Source: Plazaster borealis
Lineage: Eukaryota; Echinodermata; Asteroidea; Forcipulatida; Labidiasteridae
Reading direction: 5' to 3'
Length of the DNA: 64,000 nt
Assembly (NCBI GenBank): GCA_021014325.1
Contig: CM037459.1
Coordinates: forward strand, 18,440,501-18,504,500
Within the stretch, counting starts at the first letter, position 1; every line of letters starts with the position of its first letter. Shown in pieces: positions 54,820 through 64,000 of the stretch. The notes beneath the pieces were generated by a model. The model was not told where the DNA came from, made no database searches, and worked only from the letters and a program-made list of their open reading frames with translations. A program made the position numbers and the translations under genes.

Positions 54820-56730
54820 ATGTTGCTGCGGATTGAGGTGGTAATACTGGTCATCATCGTTGTCGTTGCAACGGGTGCAGAGATGGCCCCCGTGTGCCCC
54901 AAGGGTTGCGAGTGCAACGACATCCTACTCACTGTGAACTGCAGCAGTGTTGGTCTGAAACGGATACCGGACTCACTCCCTGCAAACTACCGCCTCTTTA
55001 ACTTTGACAATAACATGCTCAATGTCATCGAGGAAGATGACCTGGTCGGGATCGTTAAGACCAGGTACCTGTCCTTGTCGAGGTGCAACATCACCAAAAT
55101 CCAAGAGGGCGCATTCAGGTCCATTTACAACTTATCTGAGTTGTATTTGGCGGGAAACAAACTCAACGCCGTGCCGAGAGAAATTCGGAACCTCAGCCGG
55201 CTGCAGTTGCTGGACATGAGTGACAATAGTATAGACCGTCTGGCAAAATATAGCTTCACTGGGATGTCCAAACTGCAAAGGCTTCTATTGGACAATAACA
55301 ACATCACGATCCTCTCGAAGGGTTGCATGACCGATGCCGACAGGCTCCGCGTGCTCTCCCTCAGGAATAACGGCCTCCATACCATCAAAACGGGAACGTT
55401 CCACTGCTTGGACAATCTGGAAGAGTTATACCTCTCAGACAACACCCTCTCCAGCCTGCCGTACGGTTGGCTCGTGGGTCTGTCTAACCTCCGCCTCCTG
55501 GACCTCAGAAGGTCCTACTCGGCCAGCGTTGTGTATGACCAGCTGCCGGACGGTAACTCTACGAAGGGTTGGCTTTTCCCGGGACTCTCTCCTCTTCTGG
55601 ACACTCTGGATCTGGCGGAGAACGGGATAACTTGCCTTGAATATAACGCTTTCCTGCCTCTAGGGGAGATGACCCGTCTGGATCTCAGCGTGAATCAGAT
55701 CAGTGACTTGCCCCTAGGTGTCTTCTCTCGACAGAAAAAGCTACAACGCCTGGACCTGAGTTATAACCTCCTCACAAACTTAACCGACGTTCTGTTTATA
55801 GAAGTAGCTGCCTTGGAGTACTTCGACCTTGGGAATAACCTCTTTGAGATACTCGGTTCGGAGCCTTTTAAGAACATGGAGAAGCTGAAGTTTTTAGGCT
55901 TGCAACGAAACGTCCTGTACGACATCGAGTTCCTGTTGAAGGTGAGCCTTCCCAATTTACAGGAACTGAATCTGGCTTCGAACACCATAAACAATATCTC
56001 TGATACTGGATTCACGTCCTTCAAGAATCTCCAGAGACTGAATTTGAAAAAGAACAGGCTGATGGCAGTCCCTAATGTCCGAAATTTAACCTTTCTGACC
56101 CATCTTGACTTGTCCTGGAACGGGATCGCGTATGTCCCGTCTGATGCATTCCAAGGGACCAACTTGAGGGAGATTGACCTCCAGAATAACTATATCAACA
56201 CCTTGGACCAGAGGACTCTGATGGATTTACCAAGGCTGGGTGCCGTGCGGGTTGGCAACAACCCGTGGAAATGTGACTGCGAGATTAAGTGGTTTGGTGA
56301 GGCGTCAATGACCCAGGAGTGGGGCCGCGACCTAGAAGCTGCTATCTGCGATTGGCCGCCTAGTATGAAGCACACCATGGTAGTCACCCAAGACCAGGAC
56401 GTCCAATGCACCACCTACCCCCCACCGGTCTCTGTTATCGTCCTTGTAGTCATATGGATCGTGATTCTCCTCATAGTGGCTACGGCCGTACTGTTAAGGA
56501 CATTCAAGATCCATCGCATTCGGAAGCGACGTAGAAACAAAGAGGGCGGTAATGAACAATCACCGGCAAACCAGCAGCAACAGCAACCAAGCCCAAAGAA
56601 GCTTGAACCAGCCAAGGGGAAGGGGAAGGGAAAGGTCAAAGCTCAAAAAGGTCAGCTTATTGAGATGAAGGACAGGAAACCGTTAAATGGGTTAAAGGTC
56701 AAGCCCTTCGATCGGGAATTCTACGTGTGA
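54820..56730 (+). CDS. LRR transmembrane receptor-like protein 2 (636 aa, single exon)
   Basis: The start at 54820 is chosen because it is the first ATG in frame after the TAG at 54799 and is directly followed by a hydrophobic signal peptide (MLLRIEVVILVIIVVVATGA). LRRNT cysteines are C26, C30, C32 and C41. About 17 LRRs cover 55-480; a 30-residue non-LRR island (about 230-260) breaks them near the middle. LRRCT is 481-530, starting NPWKCDC, with C485, C487, C510 and C530. The transmembrane helix is about 537-559. The 77-residue tail is strongly basic (RIRKRRRNK, KGKGKGKVKAQKG) with a poly-Gln stretch and ends EFYV, which fits a class II PDZ ligand and resembles syndecan and neurexin ends. 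No TIR or kinase domain. Same layout as the gene at 16237-18162, but the tails are unrelated. Likely a cell-surface adhesion or recognition protein; exact family not recognised. Confidence 0.95.
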   Translation: MLLRIEVVILVIIVVVATGAEMAPVCPKGCECNDILLTVNCSSVGLKRIPDSLPANYRLFNFDNNMLNVIEEDDLVGIVKTRYLSLSRCNITKIQEGAFRSIYNLSELYLAGNKLNAVPREIRNLSRLQLLDMSDNSIDRLAKYSFTGMSKLQRLLLDNNNITILSKGCMTDADRLRVLSLRNNGLHTIKTGTFHCLDNLEELYLSDNTLSSLPYGWLVGLSNLRLLDLRRSYSASVVYDQLPDGNSTKGWLFPGLSPLLDTLDLAENGITCLEYNAFLPLGEMTRLDLSVNQISDLPLGVFSRQKKLQRLDLSYNLLTNLTDVLFIEVAALEYFDLGNNLFEILGSEPFKNMEKLKFLGLQRNVLYDIEFLLKVSLPNLQELNLASNTINNISDTGFTSFKNLQRLNLKKNRLMAVPNVRNLTFLTHLDLSWNGIAYVPSDAFQGTNLREIDLQNNYINTLDQRTLMDLPRLGAVRVGNNPWKCDCEIKWFGEASMTQEWGRDLEAAICDWPPSMKHTMVVTQDQDVQCTTYPPPVSVIVLVVIWIVILLIVATAVLLRTFKIHRIRKRRRNKEGGNEQSPANQQQQQPSPKKLEPAKGKGKGKVKAQKGQLIEMKDRKPLNGLKVKPFDREFYV

Positions 56731-56947
56731 CGACACCAAAGAATGACAGTTTCTATAACGGTATCTTATGAGCACGGGTATTTTATTCTAATGCTGTATT
56801 TGTGTGCGGAAGTCCGAAGGTGCCTGGTGCCAATGCCATTACGCTTGAGTAGGCGCTTTCTGATTGAGACATTTTCTCCTTGCTGGGCGGCCCTGTGCAC
56901 AGTTTCATGTTCTATGTCATGTTCTATTTCACACCATAAAGGACCAT
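56731..56947. other. 3' flank of LRR gene 2
   Basis: No AATAAA was seen in the first 200 bp after the stop, so the 3' UTR may be long and may include the element at 56948. Confidence 0.4.
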
Positions 56948-57088
56948 GGGCAGATTTCACAAAGCACTAAAAATCATCTTAAGATGAGTTGTCAGTATTA
57001 CCATTAGTGATTTGTATTGTGACATCACACTTCGCGTAGAAGTTAAGATTGATTCGCAGTTACGATCAATCTTTGTGAAATCGAGCCC
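56948..57088. mobile_element. GGGCTCGATTTCACAAAG element, uninterrupted
   Basis: Left GGGCAGATTTCACAAAGCAC and right CTTTGTGAAATCGAGCCC are inverse. The middle has GTGATTTGTATTGTGACATC. This is the empty-site counterpart of 45618-46127. Confidence 0.85.
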
Positions 57089-57302
57089 TGGCAAAGCAAA
57101 AAGCACACCGGCTTGCAAGCGGTTCTTTTAATACTAACATAAGCAACAACGCAAACCCATTGTGAACGCGCACACACGCTGTCAAATCTTCTTGGTCGAT
57201 TGAGAAATACATTTTTGCTTACGCACATTTTCTGTTATAGTACCGGTATAAAGCACAGACATTTGCTTTATACCGTTAAACAACTTAATGAAGTTGGGCC
57301 CT
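57089..57302. mobile_element. GGGCCC-family foldback element, right end clear
   Basis: The right end CAACTTAATGAAGTTGGGCC matches the family; the left end abuts the previous element and is unclear. Confidence 0.5.
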
Positions 57303-57858
57303 GGCGTCATGGGAGTGAAATATTTCATCTTGTGGCCGCCAGATAATAATACTATTTTGCGACCCCGCCACTGAATGCATATACCCTGGCACCGACAGGC
57401 TTCCTTAGTATTGTACTCTTCTTTTGTAACAATGTAGTTTAATTTTGCGGCAAAGTCCGTGCTAGTAAGACTTGCTCATACATTCATGTAAAATTAAGGC
57501 AAGAGGAACTAATTTATGGGTATCGCGGTTGGCAAAGGTACGAGAGGCCTTCACTGGAAAAAAGGAATATAATAATTTATCAAAATTTGATACAACAAAT
57601 TCTACCAATCAAGTCAAGTCCACTGATGATGAGTCTATGGAGTTCACCCAAAACAAATCGAAAGTGTTCAGTATTCTTCATAGCAAAAAAAATGTTATAA
57701 TGGGCAAATTTGTGCTGCCAATACCAAAGTGTTTGTTTAAACAAAAGACAGATCTATACTTTACTATAGCTCTCATTGTGTCTGGTCAGGAATATGTTGG
57801 CCCTATTATAATCAAGTAATAACGCACACTGGTAATTAATTATACCAGTTAATTAGTG
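57303..57858. other. Spacer
   Basis: A 115-codon frame at 57472-57819 is Lys/Asn-rich and has no recognisable domain; it is not called as a gene. Confidence 0.35.
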
Positions 57859-57948
57859 GCGTGTCGTTGCCGAGCGGTTAAGAGCACCGGACTCAAGCTC
57901 CGTGATGGTGTTTCTGATCAGCAGAGTGTGGGCTCAAGTCCCAAACAA
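57859..57948 (+). mobile_element. tRNA-Leu-type SINE head, truncated
   Basis: GTGTCGTTGCCGAGCGGTTA and GGGCTCAAGTCCC box B; only the head is left, with a 4-nt addition (GTGA) in the anticodon arm side. Confidence 0.85.
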
Positions 57949-59470
57949 AATGATGCTTTACCAGAATAAGGTTACCCCCAAAAATACCAAGTCACATGTA
58001 CAATCTGTGACTGGTAGTTTTGCTTAGTTGAAAACTGTAAAGCAAATAGGTCCATGTTAACGGATTTATCTCTGCTGGAAGCCGGAAGTGCTTTCGCATT
58101 TGGGAAAAAAGATTACCAGACATTCCGAACTGTTGTTGACTAAGAAGAGTTAACGGTACTTGACCATACGAAGGATGTTTATTAAAGACATTAATGATAA
58201 TATTCATTGCTAAAGCAACATAATAATATAGCACCAATTGTGTTACATTTTTTCTGGGTATGTTCTGCAAAGTACCCGTGTACATGGACCACCAAACGAG
58301 TCAAACGGCTATAGTTCTTTTGAGTAGGCGCATAATGTACAGGTTGGCAGACAATACGACATTGCAGCTGCTGCTGCCAATAATCGTTTCTGCAATTCCA
58401 TAAACGAAGGGTCTATGTCCTATGAGAGAATGTTATTATCATCCATGAAGAAGAATAAATTTGTATGCAAGGTGAAAGCTATTCTTCTTCAAGGTTATAC
58501 CTGTATATTGCTGCAAATAGGCCATTGTGAAATTATTGTAGGTTAATGAGCATGTTATTTAGACCGTGACTCACGCCGAGTTAGAACTAGTCTTGATTCA
58601 AGAAGTTTTCTCTGTATCGGTGCAGACGGGCTCGATTAAAGAGCCTTGGGCCTAAACCAAAGACTCTGCTGTAAACGAAAAAACGGTGCTTATACGAGAG
58701 CAGAAATAATGCTTTTAATTGAACGTATTTTTACAGGGCTGTTGGTTAAAGCAAATACTTTTTTTCTATTCGGTCCTAATGTGCCGAGAATGGTGACCGT
58801 AGCAAGCGCATGAGTTCCACGGAAAGCAGAGCCATGAAATTGGGCACTGGTCGAGGCTCAGTTCGAACGGACCGTGGAATGGATCACAGGCATCTCCCAT
58901 TCTCAGATTCAAATTTTAACACAAAACGAAATGGACAGTTCAATGTTTAGTACAAAAACAAAAACGAACAAAAACATAATTGTTTTACCCCGAACAAAAT
59001 GTGCATAATTCTTTGCTTATGGCTGTGGCTGGTGGGTACAGCCGCTAGTGGTTATGATAAGACAATGGAATATATACAGCCACAGCCAAGACTTGCTTTA
59101 TGGCAATTTTTCGAAACCTGGGGCTTGGGCTCCGACTGAGGCTCCGTACGGCTGTTTAAAGCTGCGTACCGAAAGCGCACGTTTTCAAAATAACTGACGG
59201 AGCGGGCCTTAGTCATGATAATACTTTAATCAGGCATCCATCTTTGTTTTTCTCATATTGTTCAAATCACCGTACTCTAAACGAAGCAGACAAAATGGAG
59301 GCATCAGTGCGTGTTGGAGATTAAAAGTAGAGGTTTATTAATTTGCATGTGCAGGGGGTGTGTTTCCGATTATGATTCAGTACGCAATGTTATCAATGTG
59401 CAATCACAGTTCCTTATAAATATACGAAGTTTCCGAGTCTGAAACACCGCGTTACGCATAGCGGTCATAG
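57949..59470. other. Spacer with repeat fragments
   Basis: 58833-58850 (AAAGCAGAGCCATGAAATTG) is a right-end fragment of the GGGCCC / GCAGAATT family. 59020-59165 carries GGCTGTGGCT / AGCCACAGCC stems. No gene. Confidence 0.45.
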
Positions 59471-59609
59471 CAGCCGTATCCGAATTGGCAGCTACGGCTA
59501 TGGCTACGAGTGTTGCTAAGGGTGTTGCTAAGGACGTGCTATACTTCAACGCATGGTGACGCAGCAAACCAGTGTTAGCCGTAGCTAGCCGCCAATTCGG
59601 ACGAGGCCT
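59471..59609. mobile_element. TACGGC-rich TIR element, copy 2
   Basis: CAGCCGTATCCGAATTGGCA pairs with CGCCAATTCGGACGAGGCCT. Interior CTACGGCTATGGCTACGAG and a duplicated GTGTTGCTAAG at 59511-59532. Confidence 0.85.
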
Positions 59610-61775
59610 TAAAATCAAACAAAGGTTAAGAAGGCTGGTCCAGTTTCAGTGCAATAAACATCCGTTTTCGGGACCGCTTAAACGACTCGTGCCAGTCTAG
59701 AAACATGGTTGCATTGTGACGGGCTCTTAAATGCATATTGTTTACCAATTATTTCAACTACTGTTGCGAAATCGTTCTGTAGAACTCATCTTTAATATCA
59801 AACAAAACACATATCACGTTTCTCTTGCGAAATGGCTCGTGTAGACTTATTCAAAATATAACAGTGGTAATGCTCCCAAACGCGTCAATGGAACACATTC
59901 CAGCAAATTGAATTAACATTTCACAGTACAGCGGTCAACAAGATCATTGCAAACTCGAATAGCTATAATTTGTATATTCAAGCTATATCCAGGTCTTCAT
60001 CCATCTGGAATCTTGGATTAAACGTGTTATACAGGATTGGTAAGGATAAAAAACACAAGTTGTTTAATTTTAGTATAAAAACTTACTGACATGATTATAC
60101 TATAGAAAGAATTTCTCTGTGAAATCATTTTCGAGAATTCTTTTTCTTAAAACCTAAAAAACGCAGCTGATTTCGGTTGTTACAACCCAAATTAAGGACG
60201 CTAAAAATTGTGCTTGGCTTCCAAATATTTTCTCCTGACTCACACAACGGATTAAGTCCAAATATTAGCAGGTTTGTTATATAATGTATATGGTTGATCA
60301 CACGAAACTTGAAAACAGCCTGCGACTAGCCTGCGACTACCAGCCCTGTAGAATACCTTTAACGGATTTCCCGATTTAAAAAAAAGAGTTGAAAGTCGAT
60401 CTAAATGTAATTATATCCAGTTCACCTCTTCACTGTAATTGACGAACTAACTGAGAAATCAATTAGCCTTAACGCCCTGGTTGTTCGTACGTTGTTAGTA
60501 TAGTCTGATGACCCACATAAGGATGCATTTTACCGGAATGCAATGCTTGGTGTGCAGTTTGTTACACATTTCTGTTTGGTGACATTTCGAGTGAAATTCG
60601 GGAGTAAATTTGAATGGATCTTCTAAATTCAGTTTGCCTTTTCTTTCACAGTTCTTGTTGAACACACAAGGAAGGCACAGGCCCGACCAAAATTAATAAC
60701 ACTGACATGTTGTATTCAAAACTATTTGGTTCCTTGAAATTAACTTTGTAACATTTAATATACGGCACATAATGCCTGACGTTGTTCATTCCGACCTTTT
60801 GTCACGTGTTATATAGGTGTGGAAGTTTACCGTTGTCGATACATGACCCCTAACACTACTTAGGCTATTAAGGCTTTGGTCAACATTGAGTGTTTGCTTG
60901 AAAAAGGGTCAACCACAGTAACATTGTGATCCAGAGGCTATCGGGTGTTTTATTATTCTAAACAGGCCGGGCTGTGCTTTCAAATGTTGTAATTCACGCT
61001 GTCATTTGGGCTTACATTTTAATTATATGAAACATTTCTCAAGACAAGTGGATTTTCGGACTTTCCATACCACAATCTAAACAAACAAGTGCGATCTTTG
61101 TTTGCATATATACAATACAAATGTATATCATTTAAGTTTCCCCTGTAAGTGATTATTCGTTGGCAATGATTTTGTGCAATGTATAACCCATTGGCATAGA
61201 GCCCTGTGCATACGAGGTTGAACGGTTTGCCCTCTCGATCTCAAGGAACCGAAAATGCGAGTGTTCAACCCCTTAGGCCATTATCTCTCATTCTAAAATG
61301 ACACACGTCAACACTAAGCGGGTTGGACAGATGTTATCCGCCAATCTTTGTATATATCGCCGTTCTATGACAGCCGTCGTTTCGTTTGGACGTTCAGTAG
61401 GTCAGGTCTTCATTAAATATACACTAAGGAATTTAAAGATCAATACAACATGCATAATCTCCATAGGTTTATTGTACCCAAAGGTTTGTTTACTTCCAGC
61501 TGAGAAAGACTCTGCTAGGATTGAAACGTCAGGTCATGGACTATTTTTTGCAGATACCATAGGTCGGTTTGGTTGGTAAGCAGTTTGCAACAGCTAATTC
61601 TATGTTCTCATTCCAACCGAAGATTAACTTGGGTTAGCAGCGCGCACGGGTATCAATATGCCAACATCATTAGCACTACAAGTAGGTAGGACTGTGGAGG
61701 ACAACTTTTGAAATTTTGAGTTTAATATGATGAGTGAAAAAGAGCAGGGCTAAAGTATGGTGTAATAATAATCAG
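59610..61775. other. Long spacer
   Basis: No gene, tRNA or transposon protein recognised in 2.1 kb. Confidence 0.4.
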
Positions 61776-61911
61776 GGGCTCGATTTCACAAAGCACTAAG
61801 ATTCATTGTCGGTATCACCATAGCGATCTGTATTGCGATATCACACTTTCCTTGGCAGTTGGGAGTGAATCGCACTTAAGATCAGTCTTAGCTCGGTGTG
61901 AAATCGGGCCC
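61776..61911. mobile_element. GGGCTCGATTTCACAAAG element, uninterrupted
   Basis: Left GGGCTCGATTTCACAAAGCA, right GGTGTGAAATCGGGCCC; middle GCGATCTGTATTGCGATATC as in the 45618 and 56948 copies. Confidence 0.9.
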
Positions 61912-62979
61912 TGGATTATAGAAATTGCAAGTCCTTCATGTATTTTTTTGCAAACCTCGAGTGAGCGAAACAAAATTCTGTTCTTTTTAACGGACCTCAA
62001 TTATTGTTGTTCGAAGATGCCCGAGACCTGCGTTCAAATGCGTATAGCTTTTAAGCACACAGGAAATTACCAAGCACATAAACATGCTGCTCGATAGGCA
62101 TGTTAATTTCTGTTTCAGACTAATTGTATGTGAATTTTTAAGGAAATGTCATGAATCTTCATGAAGTTTTGTTTAATCAAGGGGAGAAGTGGGAGTCTGA
62201 AAAAGTATTATTACTTTTCACTTATTTATTTCATTCATTTTTGTGTACAAAAAAAACCTGGCAGCATAAAGCTGAGTTATGTGGCATTACAAGTGAAAGG
62301 TAATTCTTGGTAAAATGTTGAAAATTTTGACAACGCTCTGCATTATAATCTTCTTCTCTCTTTGTTATGACCCAGCTGTACATCAGCAAGGGGCAAGGCC
62401 GTTTCACGGTCATTAATACTGCAATAATACTGACTAATACGGGAAAATGTATCACATGGTCACTATGCCCATCATGGTATGCAACAAATAAATTGCACCT
62501 GCTTTACCGGTGTGATATTCTAGGAATACAAATTACCTCAAGTCTCTGGTTAATGGTTCATGAAAGAAACTACCGGTGCTATACATACACACTCTCCTAC
62601 AGGGTTAATCGTCCGACAGGGCAGTATTAAAACAAAAATGGTCGTGAAGAAGATCGATTTTGAAAGCCCTCTCCGTCGTTTCAGAACAAATGATCCGAGC
62701 AAATTAATGTTATTATAAGTTAATGAAGCACATTAAATGGGTTGAGTTATGAATGGGCTGTTTTATGGGCTTCTAAAAAATAAAATTGTGTGACATAGTG
62801 GATATATATCGTGAGGGTGGATAATTGCTTTCTGTATTTTAAACATTGTCATTTTCATCACTGTATTATTTTAGGTGACATTGAATAAGGAATGACAATA
62901 CTGTTGGTTAATTATAGACCAATGTCAATGTGTAGCCATTTTTCACATTCAAATCGATGTAACTCAATCAACATTTGAT
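61912..62979. other. Spacer
   Basis: Nothing recognised. Confidence 0.4.
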
Positions 62980-63128
62980 GCTCGATATGGGGCATGGTGT
63001 AACCCCCCCCCCCCCATTGTGCGCTTGGAATCTCAGGAATTCTTTAGATGATTTTAGGGGGTTCTTTTGTACGAAAGGAAAATAGTGTGCTAAAGTATGG
63101 GGGATACAACCTCTGCCCTATATCGGGC
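62980..63128. mobile_element. Small TIR element, copy 2 of a pair
   Basis: Left GCTCGATATGGGGCATGGTG and right CTCTGCCCTATATCGGGC are imperfect inverse ends. The 13-C run at 63002-63014 replaces the C-rich part of copy 1. CTCAGGAATTCTTTAGA is conserved with 8228-8401. Confidence 0.8.
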
Positions 63129-64000
63129 ATGGTTTAAACCAAGGCTGCATAGAGTCTGGCCCCTTTATGAATATCAATACACATTGTCGTTATAAGGTTC
63201 AGGCAGCCAGACATACATGGTGGCGTCATTACAAAAGCCTTTTTTCCGCGTATACATGCGGGTTAGACGGTTCCTTATCTCTAAACCAAAACGTTATCAC
63301 AAACTCAAATTTCTGGAGTTCCGTCAAATTGTGGTTAAACATTTCCAGTTTTGGAAAATAATTATGACGAAAAGAATGTGTAAAAGAGTGCGTACAATGG
63401 GAAGATTATCTTAAAATAATATATAATAAAAGATTTGGCTTGTGTATATTGAAAATCATAACTGTAAACATGTACTATAAAACCTTACAAAGTTATTGTA
63501 CATAATAAAAAATATAATTTCTCAACTGCGAATCGAAAAATGTATGCATGTACAAAGACAATATCAAGCAGAAATTCAAATATTTATCATCCATGGTGTA
63601 TAGGTACAAACCTATAAGCTTTATCGCTTGGGTACATTCAATATTTATTATAAATGTATATGTTTGTCATTCCTGTATAAAATAAGACTTGCTATTATAT
63701 TATCACAAATTTTTATCAAATTATGTTCAAACGTGTGGTCATTTACATACAGACTGATGTTCAAATTATCAAACTTTCAACTGTACAACGTAATTGTTTT
63801 GACTGTTCGTAAGGAATGTACATTATTAAGCGTAATTTTAAAAAAGCACACTTATTAATATTTTTATTGATATCGAGAATTGCATCGTTACATACAGCGA
63901 ACTATGATAGCATCTATTGCTAAGGAGATTACAAAACTGACTATTCAAAAACAACTGATGTCAAATTCTAATGCACAGGGGTTAGGCTATCTTGAATATT
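63129..64000. other. AT-rich spacer to window end
   Basis: Two overlapping 64-65 codon frames at 63167-63414 have no recognisable motif. No gene supported. Confidence 0.35.

Noticed and set aside
57472..57819. 115-codon frame downstream of LRR gene 2
   Set aside because: Lys/Asn-rich composition expected from AT-rich DNA; no motif, promoter or splice context.

Overview
This window is from an animal nuclear genome, most likely an echinoderm and probably a sea star. The reasons are two large intronless leucine-rich-repeat receptor genes, wide AT-rich non-coding spacers, tRNA-Leu-derived SINEs, CR1/L2-like LINE tails, a Ty3/Gypsy integrase remnant, and very many short foldback elements of types I associate with asteroid sequence (GGGCCCAATTTCAT ends, TTAA-flanked hairpin elements). 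The species assignment is an inference; no marker gene fixes it.

Only two genes are convincing. One is on the minus strand at 16237-18162 (641 aa) and the other on the plus strand at 54820-56730 (636 aa). Both encode type I membrane proteins: signal peptide, cysteine-rich LRRNT cap, about 15-17 LRRs broken by one non-LRR island, LRRCT cap, one transmembrane helix and a basic cytoplasmic tail of 77-105 residues without a TIR or kinase domain. Both tails end in a sequence that fits a PDZ ligand (DTTV, class I; EFYV, class II). They look like adhesion, synaptic or scaffold-linked receptors rather than signalling Toll receptors. They are divergent and lie 36 kb apart.

Layout: 1-16 kb is spacer with foldback elements, four SINE copies and a few oddities (AGTACT-rich block, telomere-like repeat). 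16.2-18.2 kb is LRR gene 1, followed by SINE and TTAA elements to 21.5 kb. 21.5-39 kb is mostly spacer, with a large inverted repeat at 25.7-26.6 kb, a TCTCGGGA block at 27.5 kb, two LINE 3' ends at 30-32 kb and CAA microsatellites. 39.0-40.85 kb is an LTR-retrotransposon island: a 499-bp LTR, a minus-strand C2H2 ORF and a plus-strand integrase C-terminus. 42-53 kb is a dense field of nested foldback elements. 53.5-56.7 kb is LRR gene 2 with a recognisable candidate promoter. 57-64 kb is spacer with a few repeats.

The most unusual signal is the TTAA-flanked element family, with about ten copies. Different subfamilies carry unrelated central sequences that are nevertheless each strong hairpins, which suggests the structure rather than the sequence is kept. 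No CRISPR array, rRNA or functional tRNA gene was found.
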